DNA of 64,000 nt, from positions 22,941,501 to 23,005,500 of the forward strand of contig NC_135137.1 in the NCBI RefSeq assembly GCF_051014445.1, written 5' to 3'. This document shows positions 31,365 through 42,034 of this stretch, one piece after another. Under the pieces are notes generated by a model. The model had not been told where the DNA came from. It saw only the letters and a program-made list of their open reading frames with translations, and ran no database searches. Made by a program: the position numbers and the translations under genes. Numbering within the stretch: position 1 is the stretch's first letter; the number at the start of each line of letters is the position of its first letter. Origin of the DNA: Colletes latitarsis. Lineage: Eukaryota > Arthropoda > Insecta > Hymenoptera > Colletidae.

Positions 31365-33036
31365 TGCTTTGAGGTGTATACACCGTCGTCCTCTCGTATT
31401 TAATTCCCTTTTGTCTATAATAACTTAACAATGGCTCGTTAATAAATTCTGTACCGTTATCTGATCCTACATATTTCACACTCTTTCCTTTTTCGTTTTC
31501 ACGTCTTTCAATAAAATTCTTCAGTTTACCCGCCGTTTCATCCTTAGATCGGAGAAATTCCACAAAATATCTACGGCTATATTCATCTACAATTACCAAC
31601 ATATAACTACTCCCACCAAGAGATACCTCAGGCATTGGACCACACAGATCCACGTGTAACCTTTCCAGGATTTGTTGACTCTTCTCTATCTCAATATCCT
31701 GAAACGGTGACCTACACATTTTTCCCTTGATACATGACTCGCAAGAGTCCTTTGCGTTCCTGATTCCTGGTAGTCCATCGACCAGTTGTTCATCAGCCAT
31801 TTTCTGCATATATTTATAATTGAGGTGTCCTAACCTCTTATGCCATATTTTATGACATACTTCTACTGTATTCAGGCATACTTCAGACTCGAATTTTTTC
31901 CCTTCTTGTCCAACGTCTATCTGTATCAAAAAAGCGTCATTTTTTAAGTATCTTTCCGCGATCATCTCACCTGTCTCCTTGTTGTAAACTTTAGCACCAT
32001 GTTTGTCGAGGGTGATTTTCTTTCCCCTCTTTACCAGACTCGGGACTGACATAAGGTTACAGTTGAGACTTGGGACATATAATGTATCCTCCATCCTTAT
32101 TCGGCTAATACCTAGCTTCTGCCTGTCATTCGATCCATACACCGTACCACGAGCTTCTGCAGTAATGTTTCTTCCGTGTTCTGCAGTATTTATCTCTATA
32201 CTATCCGGTCTTTGGTCGGTAATTATATTACTTTGGAATGTCATATGCGATGTACACGCTGAGTCCAACAACCAAGTGACCGTCTTGTCTTCTGACGTAT
32301 CATTATTCACATCGATGACTTCGCTGACTCGTATTGCGTGTTCGTTAGTTTTCTTGTCTCTATAATTACTTTTGTAGCCACTTTTACTTTGCGTTGGAGG
32401 TTTATTCCATTCATTACCGGGATGATGCTGTGTATTCCGGTTTTCGTAACTGTTATTATTACCTCTCTCAGGTTGAGTCATAGATCTGCTTCTGCAGTCT
32501 CTTGCGATATATCCAATCTTTCCGCAGTTGTAGCAATTCCTTTTCTTTTGCTCCTCAACCTTGAACGCTTTAGCTTCGAATCCCGCCTTTGTTTTGTCGT
32601 ACTTCCTTTCAAATCTTAATAGCGTTTCTCTTGCCACCTCATACGTTATATTGGAGTTTGAGGATACCGCAGTGGTCACTTCGCTGTATTTTGTCAGTAG
32701 ACCTTCAATGATAAAATATATTAATTCATCCTCATCTATTACCGTACCTAGTTCCGAGATTTCTGTGGCCAACGATTGAACTCTAGTGAGGTATTCGTCT
32801 ATCGATACCTTTTCTTGTTTTTCGATTCGCGCTAGTTTCGCTCTCAACTGCGTCTTTCTTTGGCGTTCGGCTCCCTCATGCCGTCGTCTCAGTGTGTTCC
32901 ACAGTAATTTGGCGTTCGTTATGTTCCTACACGCCATCGCTTGCTCTGCGGACAATGTTAATATTATTATAGCACATACCTCGTCGTTCCTTCTCGACCA
33001 CTCGTTCCATCTAGCGACCAATGCCTCGATAGCTTC
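31342..33036 (-). pseudogene. Copia H gag, protease and integrase core
   Basis: Continues the gag begun at 39425, interrupted by copia I: EAIEALVARWNEWSRRNDEV, LLWNTLRRRHEGAERQRK. A CCHC knuckle CYNCGKIGYIARDC follows, then the protease WLLDSACTSHMTF, in which the usual DSG reads DSA. Pre-integrase IWHKRLGHLNYKYMQKM and integrase HVDLCGPMPEVSLGGSSYM and GSDNGTEFINEPL come next. The frame shifts at about 31350 into the downstream frame. The DSA change and frameshift suggest inactivity. Confidence 0.88.
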
Positions 33037-33041
33037 ATTTT

Positions 33042-33251
33042 TGTTAAAATACTGTTTATATTATTTATTATAATGAATCTTGTTACAAAACAAACACACT
33101 TATTTTCCATTGTGAAAAGAAAACTTAAAACTAAAAGAACATTCCTCGACATGTGCTTCTTTCACACACACACCACACTACCCCTCTTATCTGAAACGGT
33201 AAACTCCTAAACACTAAAGAAACTAACGAATTTTAAATCATATTTCTAACA
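33042..33251 (-). repeat. 3' LTR of copia I
   Basis: 210 bp, TGTTAGAAAT...TTTTAACA on the minus strand. Nearly identical to 39012-39221. Confidence 0.93.
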
Positions 33252-33329
33252 TGCCTTCTTGACTTAAAATTTATCAAAACAACAACAAAAATTAGACATG
33301 AGAAACAAAACAAAAAAGGTTTTACAATA

Positions 33330-34118
33330 TCATTCAAGACCTAACAATGCTCGACAATTTTTCAATTTTGTCTTTCCCAACGATTTAGTCAGTATATCTG
33401 CAATTTGATCGTCCGTAGATACCTTTTCGACACTTATTAGTCCTTTTTTTTCATAATCATAAACAAAATGATAACTTATATCTATATGCTTGGAATTTTT
33501 TGAAAATTTTCCATTTTTTGATAAGGCTATCGCTCCACTATTGTCTTCATATATTTTTACTGGATTGTCATTCTTCACGTCAAAAACAGATAAAATGCCC
33601 TTAATTGGAATGATTTCTTCTACACAATCAGCAAGAGCGTAGTATTCAGCATGCGTTGAGGCTCTGGAGACAATTTTTTGTTTTTGCGATTTCCATAGTA
33701 CTACATTTCCAAAAACTCGTATGATTATCCCTGTAGTCGATTTTCTGTCCGTAGTGTCTGCAGCCCAATCAGCGTCAACAAATGTATCCATTATTTCCTG
33801 AGTAGTTGAGTTATAAACAAGATTTATGGAACGAGTGTGATATAAGTATTTTAGAACACGTAATGCGTATTTGAAATGTGTGCTGTCATAGCTATTTTGG
33901 AATCGACTTAGGTAATTGACCGCAAATGAAATGTCTGGGCGAGTACCATTTGCAATATACAATAATGCTTCAATTAAATTCCTATATTTCAGTTCTTCAT
34001 CCACTATATCAGCAGGTTCAATTTTTAGATTCATTTCCATAGGTGTATCGAACCTTTTACTATTTATTATTCCGTACTTATGACTAAGATTTTCAATATA
34101 TTTTTCTTGATTCAAGTA
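33330..34118 (-). pseudogene. Copia I RNase H and end of RT
   Basis: YLNQEKYIENLSHKYGIINS, then NGTRPDISFAVNYLSRF, DADWAADTTDRKSTTGII, LWKSQKQKIVSRASTHAEYY, IYEDNSGAIALSKNGKFSKN and ADILTKSLGKTKLKNCRALL. It runs open from the Tc1 boundary to the stop at 33330, where about 80 bp precede the 3' LTR. The part before the Tc1 is at 35754. An indel in an A-run near the junction shifts the frame. Otherwise this domain is undamaged. Confidence 0.88.
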
Positions 34119-34120
34119 TA

Positions 34121-35751
34121 CACTCATACACGAAAGTATTCGAACGCTTACAATTCTAATATTCAACTAATGAAATATGTATGTTAAATTGAAGCATTTG
34201 ATGTAATATGACACATATAGCAAGGGATTGGTCTTAAGACTACATAAGTAAGATTAGACAATAATTCAACGATTTGTACCGTGTTTACACTACATTTATT
34301 GTAAACACGTACCAGAAGCGGCTCACAAAAGTATTCGAACGGAACATTTAATAATTATTTAGATTGAATAATTGAAAGTTTTAATAGGAAGTTGGCCCAC
34401 CTTTGGCTTTTATAACGGCCCTAAGTCGGTTTTCCATTGAGTGGACTAACTTAGAAGTAACATTTGAATCAATTGATTGCCATATTTCAGTAATATTTCG
34501 TTTTAACGCTTCTTTCGAAGTAATAACTGTCTTTCTCAGTCTTCTTTCTACTTCATCCCATAAATGCTCAATGGGGTTTAAATCTGGACTTTGCGGTGGA
34601 TGTGGTAAAACGTGTGGAACGTTATACAATATCCATTCTTTAACTATTTTGGCGGTGTGCTTCGGATCATTGGCCGATTGAAACCAGTAATTACATGGTA
34701 AATTTAATTTTGATACACTATCTTTTAAATTTTCCTGCAAAATTTTTAAGTACTTCGTTTTGTCCATTATTCCATCGATAAACACAAGATTTCCCACTCC
34801 ACTGCGTGCCATGCAGCCCCAAACTAATACAGATCCACCGTTATGTTTAATAGTCGGCCGTAGATTTCGTGGTTCTAATTCTGTATTCTGTTTTCTCTAG
34901 ACATTTTTACGTCCATCACTACCAAAAACGTTAAATTTACTCTCATCAGAGAATAACACAGTGTCCCAGAACGAATTATTTTTATAAATATATTTTTCGG
35001 CGAATTGTAAACGTATAACTTTATTTTTCTTGCTAATAAATAGTTTTCTCCTTGGAACTCGTGCATGTAAACCGTTATTTCTTAATAATCGGCGACACAA
35101 TTCTGGATGCACTTCTTCCTGAAACTGCGTACTGATGCCAATTGTGATCCAGAAGTGAAAGGATCTTGTTTGATTTTTCGAATAATTGTCCTTTCTTCTT
35201 TTTCAGTTAACTTTTTCGGACGCCCACAACGGGGCTTATTAGCAATGTTACCTTGCGTATTAAATTTCTTCACAATATAATGAATTGTAGACTTGCTTCT
35301 GTTCACAAGTTGTGCAATGTCACCATATGATTTGCCTTCCTTATGCCAATTTACTATTAATTCTCTGACAGACTTGCTTGTTTCCGATTTCTTGCGATTC
35401 ATTTTGTTATATTATTAGTAATGAAGACTGTGGCAAAAATTTTGAATACTGTTTCGCTGGGACCCTCTGCTAGTGAACTGAGAAATATTTGTTTACATTC
35501 TATTATCGTTGGAAATGCTTAGTTGTTCAAAGTTCGAATACTTTTGTGAGCCGCTTCTGGTACGTGTTTACAATAAATGTAGTGTAAACACGGTACAAAT
35601 CGTTGAATTATTGTCTAATCTTACTTATGTAGTCTTAAGACCAATCCCTTGCTATATGTGTCATATTACATCAAATGCTTCAATTTAACATACATATTTC
35701 ATTAGTTGAATATTAGAATTGTAAGCGTTCGAATACTTTCGTGTATGAGTG
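34121..35751 (-). mobile_element. Tc1-type transposon in copia I
   Basis: 1,631 bp flanked by TA (34119-34120 and 35752-35753), with inverted repeats of about 220 bp at each end starting CACTCATACACGAAAG. It splits the copia I RT just after the IEVQRNQSKK segment. The transposase is on the minus strand and broken. Confidence 0.92.
34381..35402 (-). pseudogene. Tc1 transposase, frameshifted and catalytically dead
   Basis: N-terminus at 35402: SVRELIVNWHKEGKSYGDIA and a second helix-turn-helix with GRPKKLTEKE. After a frame change comes the first catalytic Asp in TVLFSDESKFNVFG (34930). Another break follows, then the last part (34812-34381) with NDPKHTAKIVKEWI and SPDLNPIEHLWDEV. In place of the second catalytic Asp (the usual QQDND) the sequence reads QSAND, so this residue is Ala. 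Length, about 340 codons, is normal. Frameshifts near 35100 and 34850 and the lost Asp make it inactive. Confidence 0.88.
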
Positions 35752-35753
35752 TA

Positions 35754-37026
35754 TTTCCTTTTTACTTTGGTTACGTTGTACTTCAATTCCCAAGTATTGC
35801 TTTATTTGTCCCAAGTCTTTCATGCGAAATCGTTTATTAAGCATGGTCTTAACTTCATCTATAGCCATTTCATTTATACCACTGATTAATATATCATCCA
35901 CATATAAAATAATATATATTTTTGTGTCGTTTATCTCTCCAGTATACAGACAGTAATCATAATCAGATCTTTTAAAATGCAAGCTTATCATGTAATTATG
36001 AAAACAATCATACCAGTCACGTGGACTTTCTCTCAATCCATAAAGCGCCTTCTTAAGTAAACAAACCTTATCTGACTGTATATTACTACCATCAGGAGGG
36101 TAGATGTAAACTTCAGACTTGATATTTCCGTTTAAAAAAGCTGTTTGAACATCCATTTGTTCTATTTTTAAATTTTTAACACATGCAATTGACAGCAACA
36201 CCTTTAGCGTGCTCATTCTTGCAACCGGTGAATAAACTTCTTCATCGCTTTGGTACAACTGTTGGAAACCTTTGGCGACAATGCGCGCTTTGTATACTCC
36301 ATCTGTCTTGATTCTATATATCCATTTTACTTCAATTATTTTCTTATTTATTGGAACGTTGACCAAATCCCATGTGTCGTTTTTTTTTAAACCATCAAGT
36401 TCTTGTTTCATAGCCACTTTCCATTTTCTTGACTCTTCGCAGTTCAATGCTTCTTGGTAGTTTTCAGGTATCAAAGCATTGCAATAGTTTGTATATACGA
36501 CATGATCATCAAATTTCTTTGGTAACATTATGTTACGCTTGGGGCGTGTATCTTTTTTAACTTCCTCAGTCTTGCTGCATTGATCATCATCAGTTTTATT
36601 TTCTTTTATTTTCAAGACTCTTTCTTCTTCTTCTTTTGGTGTTTCCCCTTCGTATTTTTCTTCGTTATCAGTATTTCTATAAATGGTATATCTTGTACCT
36701 TTTTCTATAAATTGCACGTGACGACTTACAACTATTTTGTCATTAACCAATATCTTATATCCGGTATCTGTATACCCTATTAAAATTCCTTTTTCGGCCT
36801 TTGGATTTAGCTTTGAATATCTGCATGCTTCGGGAATTCGTACAAAAGCAGTGCTTCCATATAAGTGTAAGTTTGAAACATCAGGCCTTTTATTAACAAA
36901 TATTTCATATGGTGTTTTTCTTATTCTTGTGTTTGCTAATAGGCGATTTCCAATGTAGGCAGCCGTAAATATATTCTGGCCAATAAAACTTATCGACATT
37001 TGCCTCTGACAGCAAGCAGCGTGCAC
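35754..37026 (-). pseudogene. Copia I reverse transcriptase and linker
   Basis: From about 36985: FTAAYIGNRLLANTRIRKTP (end of integrase), a charged linker, then RT with ALNCEESRKWKVAMKQELDG, KGFQQLYQSDEEVYSPVARM, EQMDVQTAFLNGNIKSEVYI, GLRESPRDWYDCF and the active site LYVDDILISG. It runs without a stop to the Tc1 boundary; the final codons before 35713 are Tc1 sequence. The upstream integrase is in another frame, with one frameshift near 36985. Confidence 0.9.
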
Positions 37027-37714
37027 GATCCATTATCGTTTTGTTGTACCTTTCGGCGACTCCGTTCAATTCGTGTGTGTATGCTGGTCCTGGTTTCAAA
37101 TAAATATCTTCTCGTTTCGCTAATTCATAAAAGTTTTTGTTAAGATATTCTCTTCCATTGTCACATCGAATTTCTTTAATACTTTTTCCAGTTTGATTTT
37201 TTACTAATTTCATATACTTAATGAAGCAATAAAAAACATCACTTTTTTGTTTTATGCAATACACAACAGCAATTTTACTGAAATCATCTATAAAAGACAC
37301 AAAGTATTTCTCACCATTATGACCTGTCTGAGTTATTGGACCATGGACATCTGTATAGACTATTTGTAACAAATCATTTGCTCTTGTACGTTTGTTTTTA
37401 AATTTCAAATTTGTCATTTTATTCTCCAGACAAACTTCGCATTTTATAAATTCGTTTTCGAGTCTTACCGGTGTTCCATTTAGCAGCTGAGCTTCACACA
37501 AATATTTTAAATCTCTAAAATTTGTGTGACAAAGTATTCTATCCCATTTTTCTATATTTGAAATTCCCATTGAACTAGTGTACGTACTTGTTTTCTTATT
37601 CTCAAGACTGGCAACTTCTCCATTTAATACAAAGAGTTTATTTCTTTTAACAGCAATAGCAATGAGTTTTTCTTTCGAATTACAAATTTTATTGTAATTC
37701 ATTGTCTTTCTCAA
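36985..37714 (-). pseudogene. Copia I integrase
   Basis: IEKWDRILCHTNFRDLKYL and ECEVCLENK-type finger residues (KCEVCLENKMTNLKF) are followed by the catalytic Asp in VYTDVHGPITQTGHNGEKYF, the second in IRCDNGREYLNKNF and Glu in ELNGVAERYNKTIMDRARCL. The DDE triad is complete. A frameshift near 36985 moves the reading into the RT frame. The upstream protease lies at 37770. Confidence 0.88.
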
Positions 37715-37769
37715 ACATTATGGTATTGTTTTGATTTACAAATACAAGAGACACTTAGTAAGTTTTGTT

Positions 37770-38228
37770 TCATTTCTGGTACATAATATATACATTTTTA
37801 ATCTTTATTTCCTCCGACTTATCATTAATGTTAATCATTACATTACCAATTTTTCCAGATATTAGTTTAAAACCATCACCAACTTTAATATCAACCGGGT
37901 TTTGCAGATTTTTGGATTCATAAAAGTACTCATCTGTGTTTATTATGTGATCTGAGCAACCACTATCTAGTAGCCATTTAATATTTCTACTTCTTGTTAT
38001 TTTAGTCGCTTCTTCTATTTTGCTACTTTTCATTACTTCAACCTTGAATGAATTGTAATTTCTACTGTCATCTAGACTCGAATTTCCAGCCATTTTTGTA
38101 TCGTGTCTATTTTGTATATCTTTGAAAAGGTTGCCTTTTGTAATAATTATTAAAGTTTTCTGGGCAGTAACGTTGGATGTGCCCTGACTTATTACACTTG
38201 TAACATACCGCTTCAGTAGTCGTTGCAC
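37770..38228 (-). pseudogene. Copia I protease region
   Basis: WLLDSGCSDHIINTDEYFYE is the copia protease active site, followed by PVDIKVGDGFKLISGKIGNV. Upstream on the same strand, across a frameshift near 38190, is a CCHC knuckle (CYKCNKSGHIQRYC). Several frame breaks separate it from gag and integrase, but the catalytic motif is intact. Confidence 0.85.
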
Positions 38229-38249
38229 TGCTATGCTGATTATCTTTTG

Positions 38250-38938
38250 AATTGAGATACTTGTTCTGATTGCGTTGTACGTGTCGAAACCTATGACCTC
38301 TAGGATTTTTAGTTAAATTTGAACTAAACGTGTGAGTGTAATTTCTGCTGTACTCACTACTACTTTTACCGTTTCTCTTTTGATACTCTAACAGTAATTT
38401 AGATTTTACATACTCAACTGTTTTTTCCTTCGTTGGCAGTGCATCAATAATATCAACAATACGTGAGAAGTTAACGTTAATAACAGATAATTCAATTTAT
38501 CCTCTTCATTCACAGTCTCACCAGTATTTTTGAGCCTATTTATATGCGTTTCAAATTCGTTAAAGAAGTCACTTGGATTTTCACCTTCTTTCATTTTTAA
38601 TTTTAACAATCTTCTTTTACACAATAGCTTTACTGCACTGTTTTTAACTAGATAAATTTCGTCAAGCTTTGCAATCATATTTTTCGCAGTCGTTTCTGAT
38701 ATTATTAATTCTAACTGAGTGTTTGAAATACTGTTTACGATGTAATTTTTTGCTTTAATTTCTTTTTTATTCCAATCTTCGACTCTTATTTCAGCCGGTC
38801 TTTCATCATGTAGAATAACCTTGTTAGTCTTTCATTTCTAAAAATAAATTTAGCCTGAATTTCCACTTATCGTATCCAGTTCCATCAAATATTTGTAACA
38901 TGAAATCGTCCTTTTTTTCACTTGCCATGCTTCTATCT
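38250..38938 (-). pseudogene. Copia I gag
   Basis: Starts at 38938 (MASEKKDDFMLQIFDGTGY), then after a stop reads AKLDEIYLVKNSAVKLLCKR, LKMKEGENPSDFFNEFETHI and NYLLLTL. The length to the knuckle is as expected for copia. There are at least three frame breaks (near 38830, 38680 and 38410). Confidence 0.82.
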
Positions 38939-39011
38939 TAGGTTATCTTCCTTTCACAACTAAATTTCTTTTCTTTACTGTTAACAAACAAACCACGGAC
39001 CTCTGCTACCA

Positions 39012-39221
39012 TGTTAAAATACTGTTTATATTATTTATTATAATGAATCTTGTTACAAAACAAACACACTTATTTTCCATTGTGAAAAGAAAACTTAAAA
39101 CTAAAAGAACATTCCTCGACGTGTGCTTCTTTCACACACACACCACACTACCCCTCTTATCTGAAACGGTAAACTCCTAAACACTAAAGAAACTAACGAA
39201 TTTTAAGTCATATTTCTAACA
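39012..39221 (-). repeat. 5' LTR of copia I
   Basis: 210 bp, followed by the primer-binding site TGGTAGCAGAGGTCCGTGG (39011-38993 on the minus strand). Confidence 0.93.
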
Positions 39222-39368
39222 ATTTTTAATCGGCTCGTCTTGTACTATAACCTCTTGGTACATATGTCTAGCTTTGATCAAGGCTGCCAGCCTCATGCTC
39301 CACAGTGCGTAATTACTGTTCGTCAGTTGCTCTATTCTAGAAATGGCGAACGGGGTAGATTCCGCCAT
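39222..39368 (-). pseudogene. Copia H gag, N-terminal piece
   Basis: MAESTPFAISRIEQLTNSNY, ALWSMRLAALIKARHMYQEV and IVQDEPIK are the start of copia H gag, from the ATG at 39368. The open frame extends upstream to 39425 but copia gags usually start at such an MA(E/D) context. The rest of gag is at 33036, across copia I. The leader between it and the 5' LTR (39426-39590) is non-coding. Confidence 0.85.
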
Positions 39369-39590
39369 CTTTGACCGTTGTACTTTGTCGTGGCACGTGC
39401 ACCAAGTTCGTTTGGACTGTACCACGATTTATTCTTCCCAACCTCACTCTATTGTGAGTTGACCACATGTGATCTAATTTCTTTCCACTCAATCTCGTTT
39501 GAGTGAAATTATATATACGGAACAGTTACGTGCGGTATGACCACGTATAGTATAACCACGTGTAGCAATAACCACGCTCTGCTACCAAAT

Positions 39591-39891
39591 TGTTGGGAAG
39601 GAATATCGCGTTACCAATTTCCGTGTATCCTTTTCCGCGTGTTTACGCGTATAATAAAAACTCACTGCTTATTATAACAATAAGAATATATTTAATATGC
39701 CACAAGTGTAATACAAATGCTTCTATGATATACCTCCTTAACCCCGTTATACCCGGCTACGGAATTCCCTCTTCCCCCGTGGCCCTGGTTGAGCGCGCAT
39801 CTTCCCCTAACTTCTACCTCCCAAAATCCCTATGCAGCACACTGTGCTAACACTTACATACTAAATTTACTACGCGATACACACACTATTA
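39591..39891 (-). repeat. 5' LTR of copia H
   Basis: 301 bp. Its first bases read TAATAGTG against TGATAGTG in the 3' copy, so the terminal TG has mutated. Flanked inside by the primer-binding site and outside by acttt. Confidence 0.9.
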
Positions 39892-40025
39892 ACTTTTTTG
39901 TATTTTTAAGTTGCACGTGGTCTTTTTCTAGACTGTTCGTTATGGCTTCTAGAATGTACGTTATGGCGTCCCTTTCTTTGTTCACTATCGTTTTACTACT
40001 TTACACCGTTTCTGGGCCCATAACC

Positions 40026-40293
40026 TATTGGGCTTTTTCTAAATAACGCAGCACTTTTAGGTGTATGAAATTGCATGAATATATAATTTTAATATATGTA
40101 TATAATATAATATAGAACAAAGAAACACTTATATATTAGACACTCTTATTTTAACGCCAATCCTTCACGCATGGTTTCTCAGCACGTTCTAGAAGCGGTT
40201 CATTTTCGCACACACACACAGACACACACACCTAAGTAGACCTAACGCGATACGCAACATCCGGAACATCGCTAATCAAAACAATTTCCAACA
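40026..40293 (-). repeat. 5' LTR of copia F
   Basis: 268 bp. Shorter than the 3' copy mainly because of the CA-type microsatellite. Followed on the minus strand by GGTTATGGGCCCAG, complementary to the anticodon-loop region of initiator tRNA-Met as in Drosophila copia. 39897-40025 is the copia F leader. Confidence 0.88.
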
Positions 40294-40907
40294 GATCTGT
40301 TAGGGAACGGGGAGGGAAAAGGGGAAAGGATGTTCTGGGAGAGGGTGTAGGTAGTTACAGACGCACCGTGACTTCATTCGAGTCAGAGTCAACCTAGAGG
40401 TGGACCCATTGTTTATTTTCTAGCTTCTTACAAAGGTCCGGCGAGAGATCCGTCGTCGGTGATCGTTCGGTACCGACTGGCCAGGGGCACGGGCCTAAGG
40501 AACGGATGGCGACGCTCCGCGTAGTTGCCGCGTACCGTGTCTTTTAGGGCGCTTCGTCGAAATGGCTGCCGAGTATTTCCAAAGGGGTTGTGGGCGCGCT
40601 CCTGAAGTTTAGCCTATCTGCGTAGGAGCCGGCACTGAGGAGCGTCTCTGAGTTAGTTGAGTAGCCACTGTCGAACATGGGCCGGAGGGCCCGTATTTAT
40701 ACTCGGGGATGCGCGGTAGGCCTAGGCTGAGCGCTGACCTGGTCGTCGCTGATTGGTTGGGGCCAATCTATTTTTAGGAATGACCTGGTTTTTCGGCGAA
40801 AGTCACGTCGTTGTATCTATTTTATGTAAAACTAAGGGCGCGGTATAGCTTCGAAAGCCGCATCGTCGTTCTTATTTTTATATTAAAATAATATGTCGCG
40901 TTACAAA

Positions 40908-41910
40908 GTTTAGCAATATACATATCTACCTGTCTGTGGATCACGTATTGTGTTTTTTTGGTAATGTTTTTTGCACGTGCGCTCTTCTATTGATATGAGT
41001 TTTTCGTCTGATAATTCTTTCATCTCCCAAAATTTCGCGATTTGTACTTGCAATGATCGTATCGCAATATTGCATTCAGTTTTCTTTGTTATGTTTTTGC
41101 AAGGTACTTTTCCCGAGATAATCCAACCGAGCTTAGTTTTTTGCAATGTTATTCGAGTATCGGCAATGGAAACCTGCCCGACACATAATAAACGTGTAAA
41201 TAATTCTACACTTATTAGGCCATTGAGTTCGGAAGGTTTGTTAAATTTTGATTCGGCTAACGGCAAATTTTTTGGAATCTTAATTTCAGTTTTTGAAATT
41301 GGACGCGACAGTAATCTCTCAGTGAATTCGTGTTTTAATTGACTTGTTGACGTTCGTTGTACCCTGATTGATTCCGACTACGGGAACTCGTACCTACTAG
41401 CGCGGGAGCCCTAACCTAGCCGCAGCCCATTCGGTCATAAAATGAGATTGGGACACAGTGTTTAACAAAACGCGGCATGGCTGTAGTTGTCTGGAACCAT
41501 CGAGAATATTAATGACCGCTGTATGCAATAATATCTCAGAGCCTACGTTTACACTCAAGGTTGAAAGATTAGCCTCTATTTGTGGAGCTAATTCCGTGTT
41601 TTGAATTTTGTGTAACAATGTATGGCGATGTCCATTACATTGTTTACACGTGCAGGCCATGCAGTCCTTAGCAACATGACGCGGTCGCAAACAATTTGTG
41701 CATAACCTAGCGTTTTAAATAATTTCTATTCTTTGTTTGGTATTGCAGCCGATGAGTTTTGAGCAATACTGTGTGAAATGTTTTCCTTTGCACACATGAT
41801 ACGATGGTTGATTGGGTCGCGGTATAGCTAAAGGAAGTGTTATTCGGTTTCTGGACTGGAGTGTGCGATTTAAAATCTGAACGGACTTCTGCCGCGGTTG
41901 GTATAAGCAA
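40908..41910 (-). pseudogene. BEL D gag fingers, protease and pre-RT region
   Basis: Frames on the minus strand give gag-end zinc knuckles (CKGKHFTQYC and LCTNCLRPRHVAKDC, then CKQCNGHRHTLLH). The aspartic protease follows (41397-41690), whose site reads VLLNTVSQSHFMTEWAA where DSGSQSHF is expected, so the catalytic Asp is Asn and the Gly is Val. Then comes the conserved linker LGWIISGKVPCKN, with KFWEMKELSDEKLISIEE and DPQTGRYVY (41266-40910). Stops occur at about 41300 and 41700. The gene continues at 22448 after the solo LTR. The dead protease fits an old copy. Confidence 0.85.
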
Positions 41911-41919
41911 TGATTTTTT

Positions 41920-42034
41920 CGGTGCTACTGCCCATTATTTTTACTATCTCAACGTAACTTTTGCCCTCTTGGTGTAATTTAGAAATTATATGACGCTCTT
42001 CTAGAGTAGTTTCGCACATCTTTCGACTCATTTC
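41920..42034 (-). pseudogene. Tc1-type transposase N-terminus
   Basis: An ATG at about 42032 on the minus strand opens MSRKMCETTLEERHIISKLH and QEGKSYVEIVKIMGSS, the first helix-turn-helix of a Tc1-like transposase. It stops abruptly at BEL D gag. Only about 38 codons remain. It differs from the other two Tc1 elements in the window. Confidence 0.55.

Larger units (their letters stand above)
33042..39221 (-). mobile_element. Ty1/copia retrotransposon I, with both LTRs
   Basis: Two 210-bp LTRs (33042-33251 and 39012-39221) differ at about two positions, and the flanks are atttt (33037-33041 and 39222-39226). The primer-binding site TGGTAGCAGAGGTCCGTGG is the same as in copia E. It is inserted in copia H gag, whose frame resumes (DEPIKN to EAIEAL). 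It carries gag, protease, integrase, RT and RNase H, with frameshifts and a Tc1 insertion. The near-identical LTRs make it the youngest copia here. Confidence 0.93.
28169..39891 (-). mobile_element. Ty1/copia retrotransposon H, with both LTRs
   Basis: LTRs at 39591-39891 (5') and 28169-28455 (3'), flanked by perfect acttt (28164-28168 and 39892-39896). The primer-binding site TTGGTAGCAGAGCGTGG is at the 5' LTR, and a purine tract AAAGGAGGGAAT precedes the 3' LTR. It lies in the leader of copia F. Copia I sits in its gag and a solo LTR in its RNase H region. Confidence 0.92.
22466..40293 (-). mobile_element. Ty1/copia retrotransposon F, with both LTRs
   Basis: The 3' LTR (22466-22756) and 5' LTR (40026-40293) are near identical. 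Flanks gattt (22461-22465) and gatct (40294-40298) form a duplication with one mismatch. The primer-binding site GGTTATGGGCCCAG follows the 5' LTR. RNase H, RT, integrase end and gag survive at 22861-24887 and 27753-28144. Gypsy G sits inside with a deletion, and copia H sits in the leader. Confidence 0.85.
22449..40905 (-). repeat. Solo LTR in BEL D, split by copia F
   Basis: Segments 22449-22465 and 40299-40905 form one LTR of about 624 bp with minus-strand ends TGTAACGCG...CCTAACA, flanked by the 4-bp duplication aagt (22445-22448 and 40906-40909). A TATAAATA box on the minus strand near 40698 supports minus orientation. BEL codons continue across it. Its small left piece was found only because the copia F insertion lies just inside its end. 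Confidence 0.75.
15645..41910 (-). mobile_element. BEL/Pao retrotransposon D, exploded by nested insertions
   Basis: One minus-strand BEL polyprotein is spread over 26 kb: gag fingers (41910), protease (41690-41397), pre-RT (41266-40910), RT (22448-22396, then 16590-15645) and the start of RNase H. The gaps are filled by the solo LTR at 22449-40905 and the MITE at 16594-22391. The peptide continues across both: GRYVY to LPFKQS, then DSHSIVFKRF to QSPERKFL. The summed BEL sequence is about 2 kb. Integrase and LTRs are absent. Confidence 0.85.

Noticed and set aside
28106..39850. Near-identical ORFs at 28106-28414 and 39590-39850
   Set aside because: These are the two LTRs of copia H read on the antisense strand.
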